Assembly: GCA_031002005.1 (NCBI GenBank)
Contig: CM061919.1
Location: forward strand, 227,662,739-227,726,738
Origin: Vandiemenella viatica
Taxonomy: Eukaryota; Arthropoda; Insecta; Orthoptera; Morabidae
DNA length: 64,000 bases
Direction: 5' to 3'
Shown here: positions 1 to 11,755 of the stretch, one piece after another
Layout of the letters: each line of letters begins with the position of its first letter
Position numbering within the stretch: position 1 is the first letter of the stretch
The notes under the pieces: generated by a model
What the model was told of the DNA's origin: nothing
Seen by the model: only the letters and a program-made list of their open reading frames with translations
The model's database searches: none
Position numbers and translations under genes: made by a program

Positions 1-61
1 GCACTTATGACCTGGAGTGATGCATGGCATCTACAAACTCTAGCAAGGTACTAGGTCTACA

Positions 62-785
62 ATAACACCAGTGCAGGAGGATCATCAATGCGTCGGTGGA
101 AGGAAAAGGTTACAAAATCCTTCATTTACTGGAGAGGATGATGAGAAAACGTCCCAGAGAAGTTAGGGAATTGGGTTACAAAACTTTGGGCAGCCCATTG
201 GATGAATATGGTGGTGTAGTTTGGTGCCCACATTTTTAATATCAAATACAGGAGTTGGAGGGCGTGCAAAGAAGAGTAGCTGGATTTGTTTGTGTAAATT
301 ATAGCAGGACACGGTCAGCAACTGATATGACAAAGCAACTGGGTTGGGAGTCATTGGAAGACAGGAGGAGGATGTTGAAGGGAGTGCTTGGAATGCACAA
401 GGCATATGTTGGTGATGGGACTTGGAGGGATATTGGTCGAAGAATTAGGAATAGTGCATGGAAGGAAAAAGATGACCATGACTACAAGCCGGCATTCTAT
501 TTCATGAATAATGAATGGGAAAACTTTCTTTTGTGGGTACTGATGTCAGGGATTGGAACAAATTACCAAGTGAAGTGACCAATAATTTACCAAAAACGCT
601 TAAGGACTTTAAAAATTTTAAATCACGAAAGTAGATGGGAGAAGAATTTAACACTCCAATCATATTAGATAATTGAAAAATAAAATAAAAATGGTTAATT
701 AGACGACTTAGTGTATTACCACCCGAGCGTGTGCTTAATTGCAATTACATTAATCTAATCTAATCCAATCATCATCATCAGTGTT
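62..785 (+). pseudogene. Jockey/CR1-like LINE, 3' end, copy 1
   Basis: Remnant of the C-terminal end of a non-LTR retrotransposon polyprotein, downstream of the reverse transcriptase core. The clearest stretch is positions 255-578 (107 codons), with EGVQRRVAGFVCVNY, then LGWESLEDRRR, a pattern typical of the tail of jockey/CR1-type ORF2. Upstream, 80-250 reads in broken frames as the part just before it. A short 3' UTR follows and ends near an A/T-rich tail and ATC repeats at about 745-785. The same arrangement recurs at 1262-2005 (+) and 62480-62900 (-), so this is a dispersed family. The 5' portion is absent, as expected for 5'-truncated LINE copies, or lies outside the window. Family assignment to clade level is tentative. 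Confidence 0.8.
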
Positions 786-787
786 CT

Positions 788-1200
788 GCCCTAGGGCAGG
801 TTTTCACATGCTCTCCTGTTTCCTGCTCTTCTCTTCTTGTCCGTGTAGTTTCCGTTTCCTTTGATGTTATATGTAATCTTGCACATCTTTCTTCCTTTCA
901 CTCTCCTCCGACAAACCACTCCTTCCAAAGCCTCTGTTAACAAGCGCTCCCCTCTTAACGTCCCATCCAGTTCTTCATTCTTCTTTTCATCAATGGCAGC
1001 AGTTTCCTTCTTTCACCTTTCCAAAACTTCAACATTACTCTCTTTTATTTATCCAACTTATCCACTCCATTCTCCTCCACATTTATATCGCAAACACTTC
1101 TATCCGTTTTTCATCCACTCGTCGCAGTGTCCTCGTCTTTGTCCCATAAAGTGCCACATTCCATACGAAACATTTACCAAGTATTTTTCTCATTGAAGCA
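788..1200 (-). pseudogene. LINE reverse-transcriptase C-terminal fragment
   Basis: Read on the minus strand, this stretch encodes a broken version of the post-RT domain common in arthropod LINEs: ALYGTKTRTLRRVDEKRIEV, then after a stop MWRRMEWISWINKRE, and further on a degraded LVNRGFGRSGL segment. The first part corresponds to the usual 'LYG.ETWTLRK.DEKR.EAFEMW.WRRM..I.W' block. At least four stops or frame changes interrupt it, so it is dead. It abuts the tail of the preceding LINE in opposite orientation. The plus-strand ORF covering 861-1196 is its antisense shadow. Confidence 0.7.
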
Positions 1201-1261
1201 GGAACTTCGCATCCTTCAGAGTACATGATAAATTTCACTCGTAAACTAAAGGTTGATTAGA

Positions 1262-2005
1262 AACTGGGTAAAGAATTGCTTGCTGAAGGCTTGAAGTGTA
1301 AATACCTTGGCATAAAATTTGATAACTAGGCAGCACACTGTGGAGAAGTAGTAAGAAAAGGTTTCGAAATCCTTCACTTATTGAGGGGATGTACCAAAGA
1401 AGAGAATGAATTGGGTTAGACAACTTTGGTCACACCATTCCTTGAATATGGTGATATTATATGGGACCCTCGATTTTCGTATCAAATACTGCTTTACGCC
1501 TCATCGACGTCCAGATAATTAGAGTTAAATACAGGAGGTGGAGGGTGTGCAACAAAGGGCTGATAGATTTTTTCCTGGATATTTCCGCAGAACACAATCA
1601 GTAACTGATATGATAAAGGAGCTAAAATGGGATTCATTGGAAGACAGGAGGAGGGTGAAAACAGTCATTGGAATGTATGTTGGTAATGAGGCGTTAAAAG
1701 ATACCGATGTAAGAATTAAAAGTAATGTTTGGAAGAGAAAACATGCCCATTACCACAAGCTGACACTCGATTTCATACTCAAGGGTTTGAGAATTTCTTT
1801 CGTAGGGAGGGATGTCAGGGGATTGGAATAAGTACCATTACAAATGGTGAATATACTACCAAAAACGGTTAAAAAATTTGAAGTTGAAATTTGTAGAGGG
1901 CAAAAGTAGGCGGATACAGAAAAGGGGAAGGATGGGGGTGTAGGGAAATTGCCACCGGAGCAAGGCTCCGTCGCAATTAAATTCGATGATTGCATAGGCT
2001 GATGG
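1262..2005 (+). pseudogene. Jockey/CR1-like LINE, 3' end, copy 2
   Basis: Second copy of the family at 62-785. It begins slightly further 5': CKYLGIKFDN at about 1288, followed by a decayed block, LEYGDIIWDP at about 1440, then the ORF at 1538-1831 with EGVQQRADRFFPGYFRRTQS and LKWDSLEDRRR. The 'KYLG' and 'LEYG..WDP' motifs are the standard blocks between the RT catalytic core and the C-terminus in jockey/CR1 elements. The 3' UTR includes GCCACCGGAGCAAGGCTCCG at about 1951-1970, a short hairpin, then a GATGATG-rich tail. Stops and frameshifts make it non-functional. Copies 1 and 2 lie in direct orientation about 1.2 kb apart. Confidence 0.82.
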
Positions 2006-2009
2006 TGAT

Positions 2010-2684
2010 GATGAGCTAAGAATTTGATAGAAAAGAATTACAGTTTGAAGAAAGCTGGTTTTTCATGCTTGGAGCTCAGCAATAACTTTGTTACAGGGAT
2101 GTTATAAATAACCGTCTTCAGAAAGGATGCGTTGAGGTACTAAGAAGAAAAATGAGGGCACAATGGTATTTCTGCAATTCCCTCTCGATTTTTTCGGAAC
2201 TGTTTGACGCACTTCAATTTCTCCAGCTCCTGTTTATGCCTTATGCGGTTTGATAACTAGTATTTGGGTGATGTTCTACGAAATGACTGCATCTAGACAT
2301 GTCCCCATATTTCTCTCATTAAATTTTCCCCTTTTTCCTCATATGAGTTCTGGTACACACGCGTTTATTCACACAAACTGTCCGACACTTTCTCCTCGAG
2401 TCTTGTTAGCTTGGAGTGTGACAGTTAAATGACAGTTAAACCAAGGCGACTAATAAATCAACTGACACTACTTTCCCTATCCAACAGTCCAACAAAGCGC
2501 CCATTGTACAACTTCCATCACTCGCAGTGGCATAGCTAGGTTTAGACTAAAATTCACCAGTCATACATAGATGAGAGAACTTTATGACACCAGTAGGGTT
2601 ACTATCGCTTCTAAGCAACTTACTGCGTTTTTGGAATGCAAAGTGAGATCCAAAATTTCAGAGAGCTAATTACACAATCAGATT
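2010..2684. other. No recognisable feature
   Basis: AT-rich sequence with short ORFs only. I see no coding signature, repeat or RNA in it. Confidence 0.5.
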
Positions 2685-2902
2685 TTTCTTTTGGCTTCTG
2701 GCCTTATACATTGTAGACGTCATGGTCATTCCTGGAGGGAAAGAGGAAATGGCCTTTTGAAGGAACCTTGCCCGGCATACGCCTGGAGTGATTTGAGGAA
2801 ACCATGTAAAATCCGAATCTGCATGGTCGGAAGAGGATTCGAACTAGTGATCTCCGAATGCGAAGCTAGAGCGATATCGCCCACCAACAAAGCTGGGTTA
2901 TA
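2685..2902 (-). mobile_element. tRNA-derived SINE (family 1), diverged
   Basis: Reverse-oriented copy of the most abundant repeat in the window. In sense orientation the family has a tRNA-like head (A box around GGTGNGTGAGCGG and B box GGTTCGAATCC), a body with CCATGGTTTCCC and AAAGGCCATGGCCGAATTCC, and a tail rich in GACCTCGTCGTCGACGAGGC ending in A-runs. Here the B box reads GGATTCGAACTA in the plus orientation and the body motif AAATGGCCTTTTGAAGGAAC is clear. Confidence 0.8.
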
Positions 2903-2904
2903 AA

Positions 2905-5254
2905 TCAGTTTCTAGATACAAGCCATCCACACTAAAAGAAAAATTAAAGAATTCATTTCATATCAAATAAATATCTTCTCTACATATGTAAAACTGTAAG
3001 CATAATGTTTCTTTGAACAAGAATCGCGCAAAAACTATAGTACCGATTTCGATGGGACTTTCACAGTTTGAAATCTTATCGTCTAGCTTAAAATTATGTC
3101 TCTACATGACCGAGGGACGGAGCAGAATCTGGACAGCTATGCGCCAAAGATTGTTAATACAATCTCGACCAAAGATTGTTCAATTCATCAAAGATAAACC
3201 CTCTAATGTGCCTACAAAGTTTTCGACTTTCGAAAAATAATATTAGTTTATTAAGGAAAACTTTCTAACACGGTTTCACGAAATTTTTTGACATTCCTGG
3301 TCGGAGATTGTACACTCCATCAAAGACATCGCTTGTTGTTTCTTAGTTATGCGTTACTTGAAATAAGAAAATGTATCGTTATGCCATGCCATCTGGAAAG
3401 AGATCTAAACTATATAACATCATAACCAAATTAATTTTTTATGCCGCTATCCGTTGTGTTTGCGAAATTATGAAATGTGGGACTGAAGAATTTACAGTAG
3501 TAATTCACGTATTTATTTTAATTTTTTGCTTATGAGATAACAATCAAGAAAGTGTTGCAGGGAAAAACTGTAATACGGAATTCTATAAAACCAAGCTGTT
3601 AGTTGTTTTGAAAAAAATAAAAATAATTCTTCTTAATGAATATTTTTGATACTCGAAAACAAACATGTTGTAAAAGTAGTCATTAGAGCACAGTTTCTAA
3701 AAAAAATTCGGCGAGTAAGAGTTAAATCATTTTGTTAGAGATAAACAGATGTTTACAACTTATGCCGATCTTGCATAAAGCGACATAAAAAAAAAACGCG
3801 GAAAGTTTCGGTTCATTAATGAGTGTTTAGTATGAAACTAGGAACGACACGAATTTCTGTAGAATGTTGAAATCTAGCACAAGCGGTATGATGTGAGAGA
3901 GGCTACGTCTAAATGTAATGTGTATGCTAATGAAACCGTGGAAAAACATGGCGTCCTCGTCGCCAGCAAAGCGTTCTTAAACGACCTGACGCAACGCACA
4001 AAGGCATTATTCAAATGGAGCTTCTGTTGCCACACTGAACTGAAGACACATCCAGCTGGAGCTACCAGATCAAGGAACTCCGAACAAAACAAGAGACCTA
4101 AGTGTATTCTAATACCGTCTCAAACTCAAATCATTTTACGAAAAAAATAAAATGATAAATTAGGTCGGTTCATAGCTGAGATTAGGAATGGTTTTTATAT
4201 ATATTTATACCTTTTGACTTCATAGTTTGTACCTGTTTTTTACTCCGGAACTATATTGCACCGAAAAAATTGGCTTTCAGTACCATTTCAGCTGTATGCT
4301 TTCATAGAGTACGTTATCTGAGTATTATGAGTATTCGAACTCTTGTTTACAATTAATTGCACACACTATATATCGCTTTTGAAAGACAAAGCAAGCATAT
4401 ATCCGAAGCAGTACGACCAGTTTTAATATACGATTTAAACTTGAAGGTTGTATAAGATGAAAACGTTTCGAGAAACTTGCCTGTGTTGTGTGCATTGAGA
4501 AATCATGAAAATCTCATCATATTTTACTGACAAATTTAATGTTAAATATGTTTGTCTTCAAGAACTATTATACGTAAACAGCTTAAAATGATTAGAAATA
4601 GAAGAGCCATATAGGTTACTTCCAACTGTTTTTTACATGTTTACTGTCGTATGCATTTTACTTCTCTTTGTTTCATCATCAGCGACAAATCTGCATTAAA
4701 TTTACAATTAGTTTTAAAATTTATTAAATAATTTTTGTCGTAATCTTAAAGTTATACAATACAAATCCAGTTACAGTTATAAGAAATTGTTTGCCCAAAA
4801 AAACACAATTAAATTTTACTTCTATATGTTATCTAAGTAAGTATAGATTATTCTAAATTTTTCACGAGAACATTTAAGTTTCTCTGTGTAATGTTACACA
4901 TAGAATGTCAAGATTTAAACTAGCGCTAAGTCCACACAAAATACCCGAACAGAAATTAGGAAAGAGTTAACACGTCGTTCATATACAGAAACCGCCCTGT
5001 TCAGTCTGTGGTTACGTTTGTTCTAAATTTCTTAGTATTTTAAATAACGTAGTACTGAATTAGTTTGAAACTTCAGTAACACATCTTTAAAGTTGTTAAA
5101 AGGAAGGAATTATTTTTCTGTGAGAAAAGAGACTAGGTATGCACATTTCTCTGGTCAGGCGACAAAGCTAGTTGTACATGTTTTCAACTATTTTCTGCAC
5201 TATTATTTATACGTTCAGCTCATGGATTTATAGCATGTGCAACCTTTAACTAAA
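2905..5254. other. AT-rich intergenic DNA, nothing recognised
   Basis: No gene, transposase or RT motif could be read in either strand. The ORF at 3893-4150 (85 codons) has no recognisable motif and no supporting context. Poly-A runs and TATATATA are the only simple features. Confidence 0.5.
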
Positions 5255-5330
5255 CCCACATGTGGACCACAGAGGAATCGAACCGGCAACTTCACAACGC
5301 GAGGCCAGAGCGACGTTGCGAAGATGATGT
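5255..5330 (-). repeat. tRNA-like SINE head fragment
   Basis: Contains GAGGAATCGAACCGGCAAC followed by GCGAGGCCAGAGCGACGTTG, which reverse-complements to an A-box/B-box arrangement like the SINE heads elsewhere in the window. The body of family 1 is missing, so it is a fragment or a different family. Confidence 0.5.
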
Positions 5331-5949
5331 AACTGTTTTTAACAGCGTTCCTGTATTCGTCGAAATAAATCTCAACAACGCCACCAGCAATGCAATGCGG
5401 CATTTAATACCGCAAATGTCATCGTTGTGGACTTAAAATGTTCCTCTAGCTTTGACAATTATACAGATACAATTCTACGCTTTTCATATAATTGAAACAC
5501 TTTATTATATTAAAACAATAACTGCTACGCTTTCATTTCAAATTTATTAAGTTCCTATCACAATCGTTTTTGTGTCGTTAGCAATCATGAACTGTAACCT
5601 AATTAAAGATTATGTTTAAGTAAAGATCTTACTACCTAACAGAAAGGATAAATATTTGTTTGTTTTATTTATGGCAGATCCCGAGTGAAAGTAATATATA
5701 AAGCGATTGAAATGTGTAAATAATCGTTGTTAACAATTGTGATGTGACAGAGTCACCCACAACGAATAATTAAATAATTAATTATTATTCGGATTTTTCT
5801 TTGTAAGATATTCAGATTTCGTTATGATATTCAATTATGTAGATCAAAAATTATGGTAGAGAATAGAAATATTGCATAGGTAATAATTGTATATTCAACC
5901 CAGGCAGCCAAAGTCATTATTATTATAATTTAATTTCGGTAAAGCTTAG

Positions 5950-7000
5950 TGTTCAGAAACATTTAGTTTGGGAAGCTGAGGGCTGCCATTTTAACGGTCT
6001 GGGGCCAGACAAAGTCGTTGAGGCTTCGCGACAGCGAGACGCCTACCCCCAGAACAAAGCAGGCACGCGCTGGAAAACCCGTTAGGGACAGTGAACTTGC
6101 TCCCTCCCTCTAGCGTTGGCGCGAGCCATGAAAAGTGCGCGAACAACGATAACGTATGGAAGGACGCGATAAAAACACGTGACGACGGACTTGTTTCAAT
6201 CCACCAATCGTGAAAGTCATAAGGGTCCACAGTACTAATTCTAGGGAGTTTGTTACATGTGGAGGACAACTTTCCGTGGGAGAAGGAAGAAGCCATCTTA
6301 AGCGGCACTTGCAGTCCGGACCGACTACCGAGCAGACGTGTTGAAGGCAACACGCTCACATCCAGCCATGAGTGACTGGGTCCGGTCACATTGACTTGTG
6401 CTTTCTTGCTCAGGAGAGTGGGAAATTATATGGCAAGCCTGCCATAGCCTGAGGGTCATTGTGGAACGTAGCGAAACCACCATCCTGGTTTCGCAGCAGT
6501 TGTGGCATTATCTGCCGCACATTTCTTCACGTCGATGCAGGGTAAAGTACCAAAGCATTCGGTCACATTCCAGTGGGTTTGATAGACTTGTGAACCCGTA
6601 AGCGGCCCTGAGACAGCTCTCTACAGCCCTAAATAAATCACTGAGCTAGCTGACTTTAACGGTTAATTTCAATTTTAGCACCTTGCAGGTTTATATTAAA
6701 TGCAAGACAGTGCTTCTTCTTGTTTTCTTGTTTTAAACTGGCGCCCATGGGTTTTCCCCTTTCATTGTGAACGTTAACATCAATATTTTGGCCTGTGTTG
6801 CCGTTTTGATAATATGTTCATTTGTTCTTTGTTGAAATAGTTAATTTCAATTTTATGTTTGCTTTGTCTATGAATGTAACTGTCAGGTATAGCTTGTTGC
6901 GTTTGAAATATGATTAACGTAAAGTTAAATGTTACCTGGCATTGTATCATCCTTAAGACCCAATAAATCAAATTTTATTTCTGGTGTAAAGTACATGGTT
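5950..7000. other. GC-rich block followed by a PBS-like motif, possible LTR remnant
   Basis: Positions 5980-6620 are clearly more GC-rich than the surroundings and hold several short ORFs without recognisable motifs. Near 6737 the motif ACTGGCGCCCATGGG resembles a retroviral-type primer-binding site (TGGCGCCC), preceded by a T-rich stretch. A similar arrangement, AATGGCGCCCTTGG after a T-rich stretch, occurs near 34545. AATAAA occurs at about 6634 and 6962. Long terminal repeats were not demonstrated, so this is only a candidate. Confidence 0.25.
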
Positions 7001-7488
7001 CTAGTTCACCTTGTAGCATCCTTTAATATATTTAAAATCAATTTTAATTATTATATTTTAATTAATAATCATCCCCCCTCCCTTTTTATGTACTCACGCT
7101 TACACCGTAAGCACACCGTACGATGTATTTACAATACACAATATGTTAGAACAGAGATATTGTAGGCCTACGTGGCACACTCTGGTACTCTGGTATTTTA
7201 ATGTCCCTTAAATGTTGGGGAGTGAATATGCAAAGACATAATGCAGTCTAGAAAACTGTCACGTTGGAAGAACAAAAACGTGGCTAACATTTTCGTAATG
7301 TATGAACTGAAGGAGACAGAAAGAAATGTTTCAAGCACCGTTCCAATGTGCTGTGTCCGAGCAACAATAACACATTAGATACAGAATTGTCACTTCTGAC
7401 TAGCGAACCATTTCTGTCTCTCGAATGGCGAAATAAGAAGTACGCAGGTATGTAAACTCTTACTTTTATACATATACTACATATTTGG

Positions 7489-7539
<51 letters not shown>

Positions 7540-8074
7540 TTTTTGTTCTGGACTTTAATTTAGAATGTAACATTGGACCAGTATTTCACTACTACTATTG
7601 TTTTAGACAGTCATAGATTACCCTCTTTAACGTAGGACATTTTAATTGCGTTACGAATCAAAATGCCATTTGATACTAGACAATTACCTAGAAATTATAG
7701 GAATTAGTGGTTGTATCTACGGATATAATAAGTGAAATGAACGTTTAATGAAATTTTGACGAAGTGATTTAAGTGTTTCATTTAGCATTTAAATTTATAG
7801 AATGGATTTAGATGTTAGAATTTTACTGCATAGTGTTTTAAAATAGATAATCTTGAAACTTGCTTTGTAGGTTTAAATCACTTATTGAAAAAAAAATCGG
7901 AATACATTATTTTGTGGAAGACAACCAGTGCCTCCAATTACATAACAAATTTGTTATACTTCTACAGGTTACGGTTGGGTGTAGATAAGCATTACGCAAA
8001 GTATTAACAACTGCACAGATCAGGAATTCCTTTTACTATAGACATTCGGAGAGTGATAGGGGCATACGTAAAAA
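7001..8074. other. AT-rich DNA with a TA/poly-T microsatellite
   Basis: A (TA)n run at about 7494-7521 is followed directly by a run of about 23 T ending at 7544. Nothing else was recognised; the ORF at 6929-7165 has no known motif. Confidence 0.6.
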
Positions 8075-8285
8075 GTAAATTCCTGTAATCTTGCAACCTA
8101 GCGACGGAGTTTCGATTTGGCGCGCATTCCGTCTCTGTCACGCCTGGACCTACAGTTTAACGTGGAATCCGAACCACGGAACGTCCTCGCGTAGATCATA
8201 TGACAACTTTAAAATTCCTGGCCACCCAGGGATATGAACGGGGGAAGTGACTTCCAACTTTCAACAGCAAGCTCCTCAGCCACGA
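8075..8285 (-). mobile_element. tRNA-derived SINE (family 2)
   Basis: Shares the stretch ACCTACAGTTTAACGTGGAA (8149-8168) and the following TCCGAACCAC with copies at about 52095 and 61017. In reverse orientation the region 8215-8275 carries a tRNA-like head, better preserved in the 52-kb copy. The family is distinct from the abundant SINE family 1. Confidence 0.7.
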
Positions 8286-8498
8286 ATTTCAAGGGAGAAG
8301 TGTGGAAACAAGTAGTTATAAACTGTGGGGTATTCGTACAATGTGAATCAAATCATCTTGTAGTAACCGAAAAACTATAATGACAGCTTCTGATGAACGA
8401 GTTGGTCAACAAAAATCACGAGATCAGTACTCTGTTTTCGAAGGATCTAACCCAACCTTTCGACTTACGTCGAGAAAGTCGTGTAAACTTTAGAGTGC

Positions 8499-8501
<3 letters not shown>

Positions 8502-8531
<30 letters not shown>
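8502..8531. repeat. Poly-T run
   Basis: A homopolymer of about 30 T. In the other orientation it would be the A-tail of a retroposed copy, but no retrogene was recognised next to it. Confidence 0.85.
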
Positions 8532-8533
<2 letters not shown>

Positions 8534-8699
8534 ATGTGGTCGCCTTAGGGATGTGACAGCAGTTAACGCCAGTAAAGACTGGCGGAACGTGTTGGAGAGG
8601 ACAGACGCGAAATGTCAAGGCGCCAGCTGTCGCAACTCGGCTTCGCTGCTGCGGGCGGCAACTGTACCGCCACAACAAATCCGGGACGCCGCGCTGCCG

Positions 8700-9575
8700 C
8701 GTCTAAAACTACACACTACGCGGCTGCCGCACGCCGACTTTACAACAATCATTAGGAAAGAGTTTTTCCACAAATGGTCAGAATTATGGACTTCAACACA
8801 AACAGTCAAAGGAAAGTTTTATTCATCAATCCAACCTCATATACCTTCAAAACCATGGTTTGAAGACTCTAAATTGGGCAAAAGATTAAAAACATCCATA
8901 ATACGCATGCGCCTTGGAGACGGCTGCTACTCAAAACATTTTCACAAATTTGTCAGGCAGATCAAAAAGAAATAGCAGATATCAATCATATCATACTAGC
9001 ATGCACCCTCTATCGGACCTTACAGAACAAATTATACAACAGCTTGGTAAAGCTCAAAATCCCACTTCCAACATCGGTAGATGTCATGTTGAGAGAGGGA
9101 AGACACGATGTGTACGGAGTGGTAGCTCGTTATTTAAGAGAGGCAGATATCTCCCTTTAAAGAAAGCATTTATAATAATAATTTAAAAAGAAGGATTCCA
9201 TAAATCCAGCAATTTACTTATAATTGTACTAAATGTAACGATGGATACTGTACATTAGCTGTTAAGAAATTATCATAAAAAGTCAAGTGTTATTATATTA
9301 AAATATGTTATTGTGCACACCAAGTTCAACTCGTACTTCAACCAGAATTAACATGTTATTCTATAGGATTTACAAATTTTATTTGGTAAGAAAACGTTAT
9401 GGTAGCTACTTTAATTGTCAGCTCATTATACTAATATTGTGTCACTGATTGATTTTATAATTCAAGGCATTATTACATTACATTAAAAAGTCAAACAGCA
9501 AATGTAAAACTAATGTAAATATTGAAGCTGGCCGTATGGTCGATAGACCGAAGGGCATCATTAATAAAATAAAAA
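8700..9575 (+). pseudogene. I-like LINE, ORF2 C-terminus and 3' UTR
   Basis: The ORF that is open from 8553 becomes recognisable at about 8738 with TTIIRKEFFHKWSELW, then KPWFEDSKLGKRLKTSIIRM and RLGDG. This matches the region after RNase H in I-type and related LINE ORF2 proteins ('W...W...G..Y....PWF...R..T.I.RLR.GH'). A frameshift near 8960 is followed in another frame by EIADINHIILACTLYRTLQN, the position where the usual 'HIL..CP.Y...R..L' block sits, and DVMLREGRHDVYGVVARYLR. The 3' UTR ends near 9565 with GGTCGATAGACCGAAGGGC and an AATAAAATAAAAA tail. A tiny relative of this 3' tail is inserted at 54362-54437. It is 5'-truncated. Confidence 0.7.
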
Positions 9576-9840
9576 CTACACACTCATTTAGAAACCTGCT
9601 AGACGACACAAGTACGCTTTCTTACCCCTTAACCGGTGGGCGTTGAAGAGATCATAAGGGACGTTTCTGATGCAAGGCAAATTCAGGGGGCGTTCAGGAG
9701 CAAACGCCACCCACTGCATCCCGGTATTATATATCGGCATCGAATGCTGCATCAAAGAAGTTTTTAATTGCATTCCTGTGATCAAGATACTGCTCTGTCA
9801 AAAAGTACCGGGAATTGGTTAATAAAACACAAAATATTTA

Positions 9841-10990
9841 TTATTCATCCAAGTTTATTGTATCTCCTTCAAAGTGGGCCCCTTTCCAAAAAATACACTT
9901 ATGCCAACGAATAATCCAATGATCAAAACATTTTTTAAACGTTTTTTCCGGAATCAAATTTAGTTCTCGCCGCGAATTCTCTTTTATGTCTTGTATCGGC
10001 TGAAACTGAGTGCCTCGAAGTGGTAATTTGAGTTTTGGAAAGAGTAAAAAATCGGCCGCAGCTATATTCGGTGAATACGTTGGCTGTACGATGATATTTG
10101 TTGAGTTTTTGGCCAGGAATTCGCTCACAATGTGAGATGGTGCGCTATCGTGGTGCAAAATCCATGAGTTTTCTTTCCACAAATCTGGTCTTTTTCGACG
10201 AATTTTCTCTATCAAACATCGCATAACACTCAGATAAGATTCTTTGTATTTACCGTCTGACCTTCTGGCAAGAATTCCGAGAACACAACACCACGATAGT
10301 CAAAGAAAACAGTTAAAATCACCTTGACATTTGATCGACTCTGAAGTGGTCTTTTCGGTTTCGGTTCAGTTGGGAGACGCCATTCCGAAGCTTGTTGACT
10401 GGTTTGCGCATCAAACTCGTAAACCCTTGTCTCAACAATGCGTTTTATGAATGTAGGATCGGAATTGAATCGTATTAGCATGTTTCAGCGACCTATACGA
10501 GATTGAATTTTGAAGGAAATTCAGATCTTTCGGAACTAGTCGAGCGCCAACTCGCTTCATGTCCAAACAATCGTTTAAAATGGTACGAATTGATTCGTGA
10601 GAGAGAAGATGCAGCGGTTCTCTCTCTCTCTCTCTCTCTCTCTCTAACTTAAATGACGATTTCCAGTAACTATTTCTTTCACTTTAGCGATGTTAACTTC
10701 AGTTGAAGACGTTGATGGCCGACCAGAGCGAGGTGAATCGTCCATCACATCTCGACCGCTTTTGAGTTCACTGTACCACTCATATGCACGTATTTTTTAT
10801 AAAGTCGATTCACTGTAAGCCTTCCGTAACATTTTCAGCGTTTCGGCACACGAAATTCCATTTGTAATGCAATATTTGAGACAAATTCTTTGATCGATAT
10901 TTTTATCCAGTGTAAAAATTGCTAAGAACACTTGAGATAAACTGACAACAATGAGCACCGTAAGAAAACTAAACGACAGATAACGCTCAA
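9841..10990 (-). pseudogene. Mariner transposase pseudogene
   Basis: Cut-and-paste DNA transposase, dead. From the N-terminus: an HTH region near 10900 reads KNIDQRICLKYCITNGIS; then RSGRPSTSSTEVNIAKVKEI; then EFDAQTSQQASEWRLPTEPK at 10230-10481; then SWILHHDSAPSH and the third catalytic aspartate in NIAAADFLLFPKLK at 9841-10224. The first catalytic aspartate, normally in GDETWVYEFD, is lost: the sequence reads VETRVYEFD. A frameshift separates VNTKNLI from YLSVMRCLIEKIRRKRPDLW at about 10228. The (CT)n tract lies near 10630 between the HTH and catalytic parts. With one acidic residue missing and several frame breaks it cannot be active. Confidence 0.88.
10616..10645. repeat. (TC)n microsatellite inside the mariner
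   Basis: About 14 TC units in the middle of the decayed transposase, translating as alternating Arg/Glu on the minus strand. Confidence 0.9.
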
Positions 10991-11104
10991 ACCCAGCGTC
11001 AGTATAGATGACAGTTGTGCCAATTTCGCGACAAAAAGAAATTTGACAATCCTTGTAAGCGGGCTTTTTAAGTGATCAATTCCCGGTACTTTCTTGAAAG
11101 AATT

Positions 11105-11639
11105 TAGGTTTCAGGAGAGTCAGCAAAGAAACAGATTATCAGTATTGTAATACAGCGATTTAATATTGCTGATGGCACATAAGGCACAAAATATAGAAAA
11201 ATCAGCTTCATTACACCGAGATCAGCCCTATAGTTAATTGTTTTCATAACATGTTTTTGTTAATGAAACTATGAACAGCTGTGCCATACTGTTGATATAT
11301 TTTAATAAAGTAATTTTAGGAATCTGTCCTCGTTTTTCTAACCTAAGGGGGGCTCCATTGAACCACTGTTTTAAAAAAAGTGGGTTACGAGCCAAAAAAA
11401 GGAGCAGCTTTTCTTTTATAATAATAAAAAGGGGGGCAGTAGGCCGATAAAGGCTGGGAATCTATTTTTTTAAGGATATTGCAAAACCTCCTCGATGCAT
11501 TTTTTCTTCGTGGTCGAAGACAAGAGTTTCCAGCAAATCTGATGCTTAACGATTTCCGAATCTTCTCATCATAATCGCTGGAAAACAACTTAACGCTCAG
11601 TAGGCTTTGAGCAATTCTCTAATCCCGGTACTGAGTCTG
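11105..11639. other. No recognisable feature
   Basis: AT-rich sequence with short unrecognised ORFs, including one at 11385-11588 without known motifs. Confidence 0.5.
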
Positions 11640-11755
11640 TTGGGTGGGCGATATCTCTCAGCCTTGGCATTCAGGAGATCTGCGTTACGGTTCCTGTTCC
11701 CGCCGCATATATTTCGGTTTTACCACGGTTTCGCGAAATCGCTAGTAATGCCACA
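11640..11755 (+). repeat. Diverged SINE family 1 fragment
   Basis: Reads TTGGCATTCAGGAGATCTGC, then GTTACGGTTCCTGTTCCCGC and TTTTACCACGGTTTCGCGAA, corresponding in order to the family 1 'ctcgcattcgggagga', B box and 'ttttccatggtttccccaaa' blocks, with many substitutions. Confidence 0.55.

Larger units (their letters stand above)
9790..11104 (-). mobile_element. Mariner transposon, near full length
   Basis: About 1.3 kb, the normal size for mariner, bounded by imperfect terminal inverted repeats: the left end has AAAAAGTACCGGGAATTG and the right end CAATTCCCGGTACTTTCTTG. TA dinucleotides flank both ends (9788-9789 and 11105-11106), the target duplication expected for the IS630-Tc1-mariner superfamily. 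The transposase runs on the minus strand and is decayed. A (TC)n tract at about 10616-10645 interrupts the coding region. Confidence 0.85.
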